A DNA stretch of 64,000 nucleotides from Cyclobacteriaceae bacterium (GTDB taxonomy: Bacteria > Bacteroidota > Bacteroidia > Cytophagales > Cyclobacteriaceae): contig JAIBBC010000003.1 in the NCBI GenBank assembly GCA_019694875.1, positions 434,001-498,000 of the forward strand, written 5' to 3'. The stretch's first letter is position 1. Each line of letters begins with the position of its first letter. The position numbers and the translations under genes are program-made. Below, in pieces: positions 30,736 through 42,130 of this stretch. The notes under the pieces are model-generated. The model worked only from the letters and a program-made list of their open reading frames with translations. It was not told the origin of the DNA and searched no databases.

Positions 30736-31599
30736 ATGAAAAAATTCTTCGGCACAGGCGTAGCACTAATCACACCGTTTACATCCACAGGCAGTGTAGA
30801 TTACAAATCGCTGAAGAAGGTATTGCAGCATACTGGAAAAGGCGTTGATTACTATGTGGTGATGGGCACCACGGGCGAATCGGCCACGTTGAGCCATGAA
30901 GAAAAGAAGGCCGTGCTTCAGTTTGTGATCGACAACAACCCGAAAAAGTTACCGGTGGTGTTTGGCATTGGCGGAAACAATACCAAAGAAGTTATCGACA
31001 CCATCAAATCGGCAAACTTTGAAGGTGTTGATGCACTGCTGTCCGTTAGCCCCTACTATAACAAACCTTCCCAGGAAGGAATCTACCAGCACTTTAAAGC
31101 TGTGGCAGGTGCCAGTCCGGTGCCGGTGATTTTATACAACGTTCCCGGAAGAACCGCTTCAAATATCGCAGCCGAAACAACGCTTCGCCTCGCGGCCCAC
31201 AAAAACATTTTCGCTGTCAAGGAAGCATCAGGTAATATCGAGCAGTGTATGAAGATCGCGAAAGCGATGCCGAAAGATTTTCTGCTGATTTCCGGTGACG
31301 ATTTGTTAACCGTTCCGCTCTACAGTATTGGTGCTAAGGGTGTAATTTCTGTACTGGCGAACGCGTATCCGGTTGTCTTTCAGAAGATGAAAGAGTTCTC
31401 ATTCGCAGGCGATTTCGCGAAGGCATCGAAAGAGCAGTTTAAAATTCTGGAAATCAACGGCCCGATGTATGAGGAAGGAAATCCTGTGGGCGTAAAACAA
31501 CTTATGGCTGATATGGGCCTGTGCGGAAATCATGTGCGCCTGCCGTTGGTTGAGGCTTCGGAGGGGTTGAAGAGGAAGATTAGGCTTGCAGCAGATTAG
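30736..31599 (+). CDS. dapA: 4-hydroxy-tetrahydrodipicolinate synthase DapA
   Basis: 287 aa. The beta-barrel lyase has the GTTGES substrate motif, YNVPGRT with the catalytic Tyr, and the Schiff-base lysine in FAVKEASGN. It condenses pyruvate with aspartate semialdehyde, the first committed step to diaminopimelate and lysine. It is co-transcribed with ligA and the DUF6913-like gene. Confidence 0.96.
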   Translation: MKKFFGTGVALITPFTSTGSVDYKSLKKVLQHTGKGVDYYVVMGTTGESATLSHEEKKAVLQFVIDNNPKKLPVVFGIGGNNTKEVIDTIKSANFEGVDALLSVSPYYNKPSQEGIYQHFKAVAGASPVPVILYNVPGRTASNIAAETTLRLAAHKNIFAVKEASGNIEQCMKIAKAMPKDFLLISGDDLLTVPLYSIGAKGVISVLANAYPVVFQKMKEFSFAGDFAKASKEQFKILEINGPMYEEGNPVGVKQLMADMGLCGNHVRLPLVEASEGLKRKIRLAAD

Positions 31600-31688
31600 T
31601 AAGTCTGGTCAGTTCTTAATCTTTAGAAGAATGCCGAAACCTGAACGTCTAGATTGGTTTATGAACGGATAGGCTTCATCAGGTCCGC

Positions 31689-32405
31689 CTAAGCCGCCTT
31701 CGAAATATGCTTCACAAACAAGCGCTTGGCTACCGGCATCAGGGTTTCGGTAAACGGAAATTTCATCTTCGATAAAATCAAGTAGGTAGCCGGGTTTGGC
31801 ATCTCGCGATAACGTCTAACCAGTTCCAGTTTGATGTTTTCATAGGTATTGGTCAACGTGGTGGGGAAGCGCTCAATGAACTCGGTATTCAGACTGCGAA
31901 GCTGTTCATGACTTTGCTCAAAGGTGCTCATCTGGTACCGGTAAACATTCGTTTCTGTTTCCGGTGGTTGTGTCACAAACATGTATCCTTCTCGCGCATA
32001 CAGCGGGGTAACGCCTACCGGAGCAATTTCACACTGCGCTTCTACCAGTTCATAAATTTCCGAACCCTCCTGCAGCGAGCCTTTGATCTGCGGTATCGCA
32101 AACTCAACGATGCTTTCAATCTCGCGCATCACTTTGTCGTCTTCCACGATCTTTTTGTACGACAGTTCGAGTTTGTTAAGTTCTTCCAGTGAAATTTCCT
32201 TCGGGAACGAATCACGGATCAATGCCTGATTAGCCTTCACGGCAAGCAGGTTCCGGTAATGTGAAACAAGGTCGCCCAGAAACGGGTAAAGCTCCACTTT
32301 GCCGAATGATGTTTTTACCGTTTTCAGGTACGCGAGTAAAACATATTTCTTGTATTCGAAATCAATCAGGCCCCGGGTGAGCCAATCCTTCTGCAATTGA
32401 TCCAT
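31689..32405 (-). CDS. Conserved protein of unknown function
   Basis: About 238 aa from MDQLQKDW at 32405 (the frame begins three codons earlier). Helical and acidic, with no signal, span or familiar catalytic motif. It carries segments such as GLIDFEYKKYVLLAYLKTV and REMPNPATYLI. Its appearance suggests a conserved cytoplasmic Bacteroidota protein. It is convergent with dapA and divergent from groES by about 290 bp. Confidence 0.7.
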   Translation of the reverse strand: MDQLQKDWLTRGLIDFEYKKYVLLAYLKTVKTSFGKVELYPFLGDLVSHYRNLLAVKANQALIRDSFPKEISLEELNKLELSYKKIVEDDKVMREIESIVEFAIPQIKGSLQEGSEIYELVEAQCEIAPVGVTPLYAREGYMFVTQPPETETNVYRYQMSTFEQSHEQLRSLNTEFIERFPTTLTNTYENIKLELVRRYREMPNPATYLILSKMKFPFTETLMPVAKRLFVKHISKAA

Positions 32406-32627
32406 ACGCCCCATCGACAGTTTTTACTAAGATAATAATGATCGTATTGGATGTCAAGATACCCGTCACGGCCAGTCTGGCGCCATAAAAACACGCATTG
32501 GATGGCCCATCCTGGATTCTGACAAGTTGACCTTTTAACCCTTTGCTGCCCTGACAGTTTCCCAACAAATAGCCGAAAACACTGCCATTTTCTGCCAAAA
32601 ATGTCCTTACTTCGCGCTCCCTTGTGC

Positions 32628-32646
32628 TTGGCACAAAAAGTGTCAA
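32628..32646. promoter_or_regulatory. Inverted repeat upstream of groES-groEL
   Basis: TTGGCAC, five A residues, then GTGTCAA form a 7-bp imperfect dyad about 47 bp before groES. It is placed like an operator. The CIRCE element (HrcA target) was not found. The left arm resembles a sigma-54 -24 element but the -12 half is missing. Confidence 0.4.
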
Positions 32647-32692
32647 ACGAGGTTCAAAACCTAATTTTTAAACTCATAAACATCCATTTTAT

Positions 32693-32971
32693 ATGGCAAA
32701 AATCAATTTCAAACCAAACGAAGACAGAGTGTTGGTGCAGCCTGCACCCGCGGAAGAAAAAACCTCTTCCGGAATTATTATCCCTGACACCGCAAAAGAG
32801 AAGCCTCAGAAGGGAAAAGTAATCGCTGTTGGCGATGGCCTTGAAGACAAGCCGGTAACTGTGAAAGTTGGCGACAACGTGCTTTACGGAAAATACTCCG
32901 GTACGGAAATCACGATCGATGGCAAAGACTATCTGATAATGCGTAACTCCGACATTTTTGGAACTATCTAA
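32693..32971 (+). CDS. groES: Co-chaperonin GroES
   Basis: 92 aa, standard size. It starts [14 protein letters not shown], and the mobile loop is [19 protein letters not shown]. It caps GroEL during folding. groEL follows after 27 bp. Confidence 0.97.
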   Translation: MAKINFKPNEDRVLVQPAPAEEKTSSGIIIPDTAKEKPQKGKVIAVGDGLEDKPVTVKVGDNVLYGKYSGTEITIDGKDYLIMRNSDIFGTI

Positions 32972-32986
32972 TCACGAACGTTTTAA

Positions 32987-34627
<1,641 letters not shown>

Positions 34628-34654
34628 TTCCAGGTAATAATTAATAAAGTTGGG

Positions 34655-34687
34655 AAATCCTGTCGGCAACGGCAGGATTTTTCTTTT
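34655..34687 (+). terminator. Rho-independent terminator after groEL
   Basis: AAATCCTG and CAGGATTT pair around a 10-base loop and run into a T-rich tract (TTTTTCTTTTT). Confidence 0.85.
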
Positions 34688-34792
34688 TACGGTTCCGGCT
34701 CACAGAAATTCTGACCGAAGCGTCAGGTTTCTTTTTTAGCCAGTTTCTAAAATCAGGGGTTTTCTATACTTTAGTGTGACTAACGCAACCCT

Positions 34793-35176
34793 ATGGTTAT
34801 TCATAATTCCTTCGCAGATTTTGTCCTCTTTCTGTACGTTCATATGGCGCATGCTGATGGCGATCTGCACGTTACCGAAGTAAAGGTGATTAAGGAAAAG
34901 ATGGCCAAGCTTTTCCCGGGTGAGAATGTCGATAAGAAGTTTGCTGCCGCGCTGGACGAATACAATGCATTCGACAAAAAGAACTTAAATAAACTTTTCC
35001 ACGCGAGTTTTGCTCATTTCGACACTGTTAAGTTTGCGCAGAAATATCGGGTGTATGGAGATATGTACGATATCATCTATGCCGATGGTAAAGTTCTTGA
35101 ATCGGAAACCAAAGCTCTGGAAGAGCTGAAAGATATTATCGACATCAATGCCGAAATCAGGCATTCGAAGCTCTAA
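34793..35176 (+). CDS. TerB-like small protein
   Basis: 127 aa, all-helical. Two acidic loops (HADGDLHVTEVKV near 22-34 and YADGKVLESETK near 99-110) match the paired metal-binding-like motifs of the TerB/DjlA-N fold. It is probably cytoplasmic. The TerB fold is known in tellurite-resistance and stress systems, but this gene stands alone, so no role is assigned. A terminator follows. Confidence 0.72.
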   Translation: MVIHNSFADFVLFLYVHMAHADGDLHVTEVKVIKEKMAKLFPGENVDKKFAAALDEYNAFDKKNLNKLFHASFAHFDTVKFAQKYRVYGDMYDIIYADGKVLESETKALEELKDIIDINAEIRHSKL

Positions 35177-35194
35177 CCGCTTTCCTCAGATAAC

Positions 35195-35218
35195 AAAACT
35201 GCTTCGGCAGTTTTTTTT
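35195..35218 (+). terminator. Rho-independent terminator (UUCG loop)
   Basis: AAAACTGC-TTCG-GCAG hairpin with the stable TTCG tetraloop, followed by eight T residues, just after the TerB-like gene. Confidence 0.88.
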
Positions 35219-35232
35219 GTTTATTACCGTTT

Positions 35233-36024
35233 ATGAAATATTGGCTCCTTTTCACGCTATTACTTTTGCTCTGGTCTTGTAAGCAGAAACATAAAGATGG
35301 TGCAATCCCAATGTCCTTGGAAAAGCGAGACTCTCTTATCATCCAATACGTAGCTGATCAATTTAATATGAACCGCCCATATTATAAGTACGATCTGAAA
35401 AAGCAGTTAACTTGGTTACGGAATTCAACCCAGAATGATTACACACTTGAAGTAGATTATAGAGACTATCACCTAAAATCATTTCTCTTTGACGCCCTGT
35501 CGCGACCGCCTTTCGCGGTAGAAATTACCAATAATAAAAATGAGTTTGTGGAGTTATTTTCATTCACGGATGAAGACTACTACTCGGAAAACTCGATCAG
35601 CATAAAAACACCCCGAGGTAAGCTGATCAGATCAGACTCTATTCGCGCACAAAAAATAAATTTAGAGACCAATTTGAATAACTTGTCGAGAAAACTTGGG
35701 ATAAGGAAAAAAAATGAAATGCTTGAATTCACAAGTGCAATTTGTTATGTACTAAGTATGGAACCGATAAGTCAGGATAGTATTCAACACGAGATAAGAA
35801 CATATTGCAGCCGCGGCTCTTTAGCCGATGACACCATTTTCAATCTGGTTAAAAAAGAACAATATGAGTTCTTCCACAAAGGCGATAGCAAAACATTAAT
35901 GGTAAAGACCCAATCCGTTTTCGGCCTAGGTTATTGGAGATTTTGGGTGGACGAAAGCGCAACTGAACCAACGATAAAAGCTGCATTTTTTAGCGACATT
36001 CTGTTTCATCCTTACTACATGTAA
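35233..36024 (+). CDS. Lipoprotein of unknown function
   Basis: 263 aa with a lipoprotein signal (LLLLWSC, Cys at about 16). The mature part is mixed and soluble, with many charged residues; no family recognised. Its base composition is more AT-rich than its neighbours, and it is flanked on both sides by strong terminators. It is probably transcribed alone and may be acquired. Confidence 0.65.
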   Translation: MKYWLLFTLLLLLWSCKQKHKDGAIPMSLEKRDSLIIQYVADQFNMNRPYYKYDLKKQLTWLRNSTQNDYTLEVDYRDYHLKSFLFDALSRPPFAVEITNNKNEFVELFSFTDEDYYSENSISIKTPRGKLIRSDSIRAQKINLETNLNNLSRKLGIRKKNEMLEFTSAICYVLSMEPISQDSIQHEIRTYCSRGSLADDTIFNLVKKEQYEFFHKGDSKTLMVKTQSVFGLGYWRFWVDESATEPTIKAAFFSDILFHPYYM

Positions 36025-36033
36025 TTTTAACGT

Positions 36034-36062
36034 AAAAAGGCCGCCCGTTTGAGCAGCCTTTT
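36034..36062. terminator. Bidirectional terminator
   Basis: AAAAGGCCGC pairs with GCAGCCTTTT (one mismatch) around an 8-base loop, between the convergent lipoprotein and OPT transporter genes. A- and T-runs on the two sides allow use in both directions. Confidence 0.75.
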
Positions 36063-36084
36063 CAGTTTATCGAATGGTTCGTAA

Positions 36085-38130
36085 TTAAATCTCCGTCTTC
36101 TTAATCGCTTGCCGGTACAGCATAAAGGCCATCGTTGCAAAGAATGCAACGGCCAGCAATTGATACCCTCCTGCTCCCATCCAGTTTGTGAGTCCGTGTT
36201 CAGCGCTGATATTCTTCAGGGAGTTAAAGACGTTATCATTAACTGAGAGCACAGCAACAATCACACCGGCCAGCGCACCTCCTGCGATCAATCCTGTCGC
36301 AAACAGGCTGCCGCGTCCGAGATCATCCTCTACCACAACCTCATTTTTCTTTTTCGCTCTCCAATCAATTAAACCTTTGATGGCACCGCCAATGAAGATC
36401 GGCAGCGTTGTTGAAAGCGGAAGGTATAACCCGATGGCAAACGCAAGGGCCTTAATCCCACAAAGCTCAATCATCACCGCAATAAATACGCCTACCATCA
36501 CAAATTGCCAGTCGAGGTTGAACGACAAAATACCTTTAGCCAGCGTGGCCATCAGCGTTGCCTGCGGTGCTGAGTAGCGCTCACTTCCGATAGCATGCGT
36601 AATACCTTGCGCAGCCATATCGGCTGTTGGCGTATCCAGTATCTGAACGACCCAGCCAATTGCAATAGAAGAAACGATGGCACCGATAAACAACGCAAGC
36701 TGTTGATATTTAGGAGTTGCACCAACGATAAATCCGGTTTTCAAATCCTGCGAGGTTCCACCTGCGTTGGCAGCCGCGATGCAAATCATACCACCCACTA
36801 CCAGCGCGAGCGGTTCAAAGAAATATCCGCTCCATCCTACTGATGTAAAAATCAGACATGTTCCCATCAGCGTAGCAATGGTCATTCCGGAGATCGGGCT
36901 GTTACTCGAGCCTACCAATCCCACAATACGACTTGCCACCGTTACGAAGAAGAAGCCAAAAATGATAATCAGTATACCGATAAAGATTTTCTGAAAGATG
37001 TTATCGCCCGGAATAATCTGGTTCGGCAGCAATGCAATGATCGCAACAAGAATCAGGCTTCCAACGATTACTACTTTAAACGAAAAATCGCGCTCGGTAC
37101 GCAATACCCCACCTTCATTCTTCTCTTTCAAAGAACCAATGCTTTCCCGGAACGAACTGATGATCGTTGGAATCGTTTTCATGAGCGTTATAAATCCACC
37201 GGCTGCAACGGCTCCCGCACCAATCTGCCGGATATATGCGCGATAAATTGCGGCAGCCGAGTTGGCGAATGTATGCGTTGCCGGATCCCAGTTACCCGGA
37301 CCACCACCGGTATTCACGTCAGCCAGATATCCCACCTTAACCAACTGCATGGCAATAAGATCAGGCGAAACAAGTGTGGCCATTAACGGGATCATCGCCC
37401 ACCACGCCAGCACGGAACCCGCAACCAGAACTCCGGAAATCTTTGGTCCGATGATATACCCAACACCAAGATACTCCGGTGTGATTTCTCCGTTGATGGT
37501 AGCCGAAGGCCAGAACTTGTTCGTTTGCTTTGTCACATAAGCGGGAACTTCAGCAATCACATGAAGAACTTTCTGAAGGATGGCATATAACAACGCTATA
37601 CCCATACCCATAAAAGCTGTTTGCGCAAACACTCCTCCTTTTTCGCCCGCCTGCAATACCGATGCACAGGCTGTTCCTTCCGGATACGGAAGCGTACCGT
37701 GCTCCTTTACGATTAATGACCTCCTCAGCGGAATCATCATCAGCGTACCCAACATTCCACCAAAAGCCGCGAGAATTAATATCGTCAGGTAATTGAAATA
37801 TGACTCACCATTCGCACCGGGCGACAAGAATAAAAAACCGGGAAGTGTGAATACAACACCCGCAGCAATCGATTCACCAGCAGAGCCTGTCGTTTGAATG
37901 ATGTTATTCTCCAGGATGGTCGTCTTGAGAAACTTGCGGCCTAATGTGATCGCAATTACCGCAATCGGTATGGATGCTGAAACCGTTAAACCTGCTTTGA
38001 GTGCGAGGTACGTAGTTGAGCAGCCAAAGATGATTCCGAACAAACAGCCGAACACGATTGACTTTACCGTAAACTCAGCAACGTTTTGTTCGGGCGCGAT
38101 GTAGGGCTTAAACATTTTAGGTACTTCCAT
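36085..38130 (-). CDS. Oligopeptide transporter, OPT family
   Basis: 681 aa, very hydrophobic, with about 14-16 predicted spans. It has family-typical loops (YLALKAGLTVSASIP, PYPEGTACASVL, TTGSAGESIAAG). It takes up oligopeptides, or in some members metal chelates, with protons. It lies 6 bp after the POT transporter gene, so the two peptide importers form one transcript. Confidence 0.92.
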   Translation of the reverse strand: MEVPKMFKPYIAPEQNVAEFTVKSIVFGCLFGIIFGCSTTYLALKAGLTVSASIPIAVIAITLGRKFLKTTILENNIIQTTGSAGESIAAGVVFTLPGFLFLSPGANGESYFNYLTILILAAFGGMLGTLMMIPLRRSLIVKEHGTLPYPEGTACASVLQAGEKGGVFAQTAFMGMGIALLYAILQKVLHVIAEVPAYVTKQTNKFWPSATINGEITPEYLGVGYIIGPKISGVLVAGSVLAWWAMIPLMATLVSPDLIAMQLVKVGYLADVNTGGGPGNWDPATHTFANSAAAIYRAYIRQIGAGAVAAGGFITLMKTIPTIISSFRESIGSLKEKNEGGVLRTERDFSFKVVIVGSLILVAIIALLPNQIIPGDNIFQKIFIGILIIIFGFFFVTVASRIVGLVGSSNSPISGMTIATLMGTCLIFTSVGWSGYFFEPLALVVGGMICIAAANAGGTSQDLKTGFIVGATPKYQQLALFIGAIVSSIAIGWVVQILDTPTADMAAQGITHAIGSERYSAPQATLMATLAKGILSFNLDWQFVMVGVFIAVMIELCGIKALAFAIGLYLPLSTTLPIFIGGAIKGLIDWRAKKKNEVVVEDDLGRGSLFATGLIAGGALAGVIVAVLSVNDNVFNSLKNISAEHGLTNWMGAGGYQLLAVAFFATMAFMLYRQAIKKTEI

Positions 38131-38136
38131 GAAATT

Positions 38137-39384
38137 TTATTTAAGAACCAGTTTGTTATATACAATCATTAATATCGTGGACGTGATTCCGACCGCTGAG
38201 ACGATATACCACATCATAGCCGGATTATTGTTCATATAGGTGAGTCTCAACCAGTCAGCAAGTAAGCCTGCGGTATACGATCCTATTGCAATCGGCAAAA
38301 ATGCAAACCCCATGAATATTCCCGTCTGACCTTTAGGCGCCAGCATGCTCACATATTCATAGAACCGGGGTGATTGCGTTGATTCACCGATCGCAAACAT
38401 CGCCATAGCAATAATCGCGGCTGTTACAGTTCCTCCTGCACCCATCACGATCCAGGACACAGTGGCAAACACAAAGCCGACAATCATTGCAATGATCGGT
38501 TTCCATCTCATCACCATGGTAGTGATCGGAATAGTAATAAGAATGATCGTCCAGGCGTCTACTGTCTCCAGTATTTCAAACTTTTCGTAGTGCAAAACAT
38601 CCGTAGCATAAAAAGGAAGAAGAAAATAGATCTGCCAAAACATGATCCAGAAACCTGAGAAGATCACGAGAAAGCTAATAAACTTCACATTTTTGAAAAC
38701 CATAAACATGTCGCGGAAAACCTTTACGAAGGTCTTTTGCTCCGTTGTTTCTCCACTCACGTCTACCGGCTCCCGATAAAAAATCAGCGTGCCAATAAGC
38801 AATAAAAGTGACGTTATCGATGACATCACCAAAACATATTCAATTCCAAAATCCTGCCTGACGTTCAACGCGATGATCGGACCGATTGCCCCGCCAATGT
38901 TCACCAGTGTGTAGTAAATTGAGAAACCCAGCGCCTTGATGTCGGGAGTTGATGTTTTAGCTACCGTTCCAACAATACACGGTTTAATTAATGAGCCGCC
39001 AATGGCCGTAAGCACAAGCACCGCAATGACATAATTCTTTTTCCCTACAACTTCAACGATTCCTTGCCCGTATTCCATTCCGGCCAGTCCAATTGAAAAG
39101 TATCCAACGCAAAAAATCAGGAAACATGCAGCGAGCGTTTTACGAAAGCCATACTTATCGACAAAAACACCAGCGAGCGCTGGTAGAAAAAAAATAAGGC
39201 CGGTAAAAAGACCAGCCAATGAACCCGCATCTGCAGTAAGTCCTACCTTGTCGGCAAGAAATTTAACGAGAACAGCTTTTGATCCGTAAAAAGCAAAGCG
39301 CTCGAATAATTCTAATGTATTGGCGACCCAAAATGTTGACGAGAATCCTGTCTTGATCTGATGAATACGGTCAGCCAACGCCAT
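38137..39384 (-). CDS. POT/PTR-family peptide MFS transporter
   Basis: 415 aa with about 12 spans. The ELFERFAFYG segment near residue 26 is the ExxER proton-coupling motif of the POT family. It imports di- and tripeptides. It is the first gene of a two-gene unit with the OPT transporter. Slightly short for the family, but it reads through all expected spans. Confidence 0.88.
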   Translation of the reverse strand: MALADRIHQIKTGFSSTFWVANTLELFERFAFYGSKAVLVKFLADKVGLTADAGSLAGLFTGLIFFLPALAGVFVDKYGFRKTLAACFLIFCVGYFSIGLAGMEYGQGIVEVVGKKNYVIAVLVLTAIGGSLIKPCIVGTVAKTSTPDIKALGFSIYYTLVNIGGAIGPIIALNVRQDFGIEYVLVMSSITSLLLLIGTLIFYREPVDVSGETTEQKTFVKVFRDMFMVFKNVKFISFLVIFSGFWIMFWQIYFLLPFYATDVLHYEKFEILETVDAWTIILITIPITTMVMRWKPIIAMIVGFVFATVSWIVMGAGGTVTAAIIAMAMFAIGESTQSPRFYEYVSMLAPKGQTGIFMGFAFLPIAIGSYTAGLLADWLRLTYMNNNPAMMWYIVSAVGITSTILMIVYNKLVLK

Positions 39385-39454
39385 GCGTAGAACGAATTAG
39401 TTTTAGGTTTCTCAAAGTAGGGCTATTAATCGGTTTTCACAATACCGAAAACCT

Positions 39455-39564
39455 AAAAAGGGACTCTTGGCTGCGCTCAGAATAACGAATTCAGAATTTC
39501 GAATTTAGAATGCATCTTCAATGTTCACCTATAAAATCGAGAATCGAAAATCGTAAATCGAAAA
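39455..39564. repeat. Intergenic repeat region with 7-bp tandem units
   Basis: It contains a dispersed-repeat phrase (GGCTGCGCTCAGAATAACG) and, at 39533-39564, a tandem array of the heptamer AATCGAA and close variants (AATCGAG, AATCGTA), running up to the pckG stop codon. Confidence 0.6.
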
Positions 39565-41424
39565 TTAAATTGTTTCCGGTTCGAGCTTCCACTTCTCGGG
39601 TGAGCGCCACAAGCTTGAAAGTAAAAGCTCACGCATGAATATAAACTCCTTCGGCAGACGATCGTACATACGTTCAAACAATTGCGCATGCGCGAGCAAT
39701 TCTTCTTTCCATTGTTCCCGGTCGATGTGCATGATCTGATCGAACTGTTGCTTGCTGAAATCCAATCCTGACCAATCGATATCATCGTAATGTGGCATCC
39801 AGCCTATCGGACTTTCCACTGCATTTGATTTACCATGAATCTTCTGCACGATCCACTTCAACACGCGCATGTTATCGCCAAAGCCCGGCCAGATGAAATT
39901 CCCTTTCTCGTCTTTGCGGAACCAGTTCACACCAAAAATGCGGGGCGGATTTGGAATATCGCGACCGAATTGCAACCAGTGATTAAAATAGTCGCCCATG
40001 TGATAACCACAGAAGGGTAACATTGCAAACGGGTCGCGTCTTACTTTGCCAAGTTCACCGAATGCTGCCGCAGTCGTTTCCGATCCCATCGTTGCAGCCA
40101 GGTAAACACCGCTGTTCCAGTTGTGCGCCTGGTAAATGAGCGGAACCGTTGTGCTTCTTCTTCCTCCAAAAATGAATGCACCTACGGGCACACCGTTCGG
40201 GTCTTCCCAGTTCGAATCAATGCTCGGGCATTGCGATGCAGGCGCTGTAAACCGCGCATTCGGATGTGCAGCCGGCTTGCCCGAATTCTTATCCCACTTC
40301 TGCCCTTTCCAGTCGGTAAGACCTTCAGGTGCTTCTTTGGTCATACCTTCCCACCATACGTCACCGTCAGGTGTGATCGCTACGTTTGTGAAGATGGTGT
40401 TCTTCGCGATGGTCTTCATCGCATTCGGGTTGCTCTTCATATTTGTTCCGGGAGCAACGCCAAAGTATCCTGCTTCGGGATTAATCGCGTAAAGCTTACC
40501 ATCCTTGCCCGGTTTTATCCAGGCAATGTCATCACCCACGGTAGTCACTTTCCAGCCTTCCAATGAATCGGGCGGGATAAGCATCGCGAAGTTTGTTTTT
40601 CCGCATGCACTGGGAAATGCAGCAGCTACGTATGTCTTTTCTTTCTCCGGACTTTCAACACCCAAAATCAACATGTGTTCGGCCAGCCATCCTTCTTCCT
40701 GGGCCATCACCGATGCAATGCGCAACGCGAAGCATTTCTTACCGAGCAAAGCATTTCCACCGTAGCCCGAACCATACGAAACGATTGAACGCTCTTCCGG
40801 GTAGTGAACAATATATTTCGTATCCGGATTGCACGGCCATAAAGCATCCTTCTGACCGGGCTCTAAGGGTGCGCCAACCGTGTGAATACATTTTACAAAG
40901 TCTTTATCAGTGCCGAGTACATCCATCACACGCTTTCCTACCCGCGTCATGATGTGCATGTTTACCACTACGTATTCCGAATCGGTGATCTCAATACCGA
41001 CATGTGAAATATCGGATCCAATCGGCCCCATGCTGAACGGGATAACATACATGGTGCGGCCTTTCATGCAACCGGCCATGAGCTTCGAAAGCGTTTGCTT
41101 CATCTCACGCGGCTCAACCCAGTTATTCATCGGGCCGGCATCTTCTTTCTTGCGACTGCAGATATAGGTTCTGTCTTCTACGCGCGCAACATCGCTTGGA
41201 TCAGAAAAACAAGCAAAGCTATTGGGCCTTTTTTCGGGGTTAAGCCGGATAAACGTGCCCTTGTTCACGAGCATTTCGCACATCTCGGCATATTCTTCCT
41301 TTGAACCATCGCACCAACGGATGTTGTCGGGCGTGCAAAGGGCAGCTACTTCATCTACCCACTTTTTCAGTTCTGTGTGTTTCACCTGGTAGCTGGTTCG
41401 GGCAGCCACTGCTTCGTCTGTCAT
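39565..41424 (-). CDS. pckG: Phosphoenolpyruvate carboxykinase (GTP)
   Basis: 619 aa, the length of the GTP class. The kinase loop PSACGKTN at 271-278 contains the reactive Cys of GTP-PEPCK, and the substrate motif [15 protein letters not shown] is present. It converts oxaloacetate to PEP in gluconeogenesis, which fits the nearby glycerol and peptide uptake genes. Monocistronic. Confidence 0.97.
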   Translation of the reverse strand: MTDEAVAARTSYQVKHTELKKWVDEVAALCTPDNIRWCDGSKEEYAEMCEMLVNKGTFIRLNPEKRPNSFACFSDPSDVARVEDRTYICSRKKEDAGPMNNWVEPREMKQTLSKLMAGCMKGRTMYVIPFSMGPIGSDISHVGIEITDSEYVVVNMHIMTRVGKRVMDVLGTDKDFVKCIHTVGAPLEPGQKDALWPCNPDTKYIVHYPEERSIVSYGSGYGGNALLGKKCFALRIASVMAQEEGWLAEHMLILGVESPEKEKTYVAAAFPSACGKTNFAMLIPPDSLEGWKVTTVGDDIAWIKPGKDGKLYAINPEAGYFGVAPGTNMKSNPNAMKTIAKNTIFTNVAITPDGDVWWEGMTKEAPEGLTDWKGQKWDKNSGKPAAHPNARFTAPASQCPSIDSNWEDPNGVPVGAFIFGGRRSTTVPLIYQAHNWNSGVYLAATMGSETTAAAFGELGKVRRDPFAMLPFCGYHMGDYFNHWLQFGRDIPNPPRIFGVNWFRKDEKGNFIWPGFGDNMRVLKWIVQKIHGKSNAVESPIGWMPHYDDIDWSGLDFSKQQFDQIMHIDREQWKEELLAHAQLFERMYDRLPKEFIFMRELLLSSLWRSPEKWKLEPETI

Positions 41425-41443
41425 AGTCGGAGAGTTTATGGGG

Positions 41444-41451
41444 CAAAATTA
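41444..41451 (-). promoter_or_regulatory. Candidate -7 box for pckG
   Basis: The minus strand reads TAATTTTG, an exact TAnnTTTG, 20 bp upstream of the pckG ATG. The upstream TTG element is not at ideal spacing. Confidence 0.4.
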
Positions 41452-41595
41452 ACAAAAAAGCTTTGATTGGGAAGATTTCAATCGATTGCATAATAATTTG
41501 GAATTAGTCGCATTTTAAGCGTTTACAAATCGTTAACTCTCTGAATTCATGTCTCTCGTTAAGAAAAGGCTACTTTTAACCGCAGAAAATTTGGT

Positions 41596-42072
41596 ATGGG
41601 TATGAAAATGAAAATTAGTGTGCTGGTAATCGTGTTGTTGACAACCGTGGCGGCAAAGGCGCAAAAGCGCGACAGCGTAACCAACGAGGAGCTTCATAAA
41701 TATGCGGTCGTGATCGACTCGCTTGAAACTTTAAAAAAATCTCGGGCCGAAATGAGCACCCGGTTTGCCAAAGGAAACAACAGGATCACGCCTTCGCGCT
41801 ATACGCAATTGCTGCCGATTATTGACGACAGCAAAAAATTGGCGGAGGCAAAGGCTACCGCAGATGAAATTGCATATGTTAAGGATGCCATAGCTAAGCT
41901 GACCCAGGCACAGCAAACTTTTCAGACAACCTTTAATGAACTGGTAGCAAAATACGTTGGGTACGATACGTATAACAAAGTGAAGAAAGCCATCGCTGCC
42001 GACAAACGCGTGAAAGACCGGTATTATGTCGAGATAAACCGGCTCAATGGCGTTGCTACCGATGTGCAATAA
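41596..42072 (+). CDS. Secreted helical protein of unknown function (DUF4168-like)
   Basis: 158 aa with a signal peptide ending AKAQ. The mature protein is all-helical and charged; the early TNEELHKYAVVIDSLETLK segment and a second KDAIAKLTQAQQTFQTTFNEL helix resemble the DUF4168 layout. The start may be the ATG at 41596 or the one two codons later. No function is known. Divergent from pckG. Confidence 0.65.
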   Translation: MGMKMKISVLVIVLLTTVAAKAQKRDSVTNEELHKYAVVIDSLETLKKSRAEMSTRFAKGNNRITPSRYTQLLPIIDDSKKLAEAKATADEIAYVKDAIAKLTQAQQTFQTTFNELVAKYVGYDTYNKVKKAIAADKRVKDRYYVEINRLNGVATDVQ

Positions 42073-42130
42073 CCTCTTGACTGTCAAGCTCTAAACCATT
42101 AATTTTATCCTTTATTTTTTTATCAGAATA

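Noticed and set aside
32629..32646. Sigma-54 promoter for groESL
   Set aside because: TGGCAC fits the -24 half but the required TTGC-like -12 half is absent at the proper spacing.
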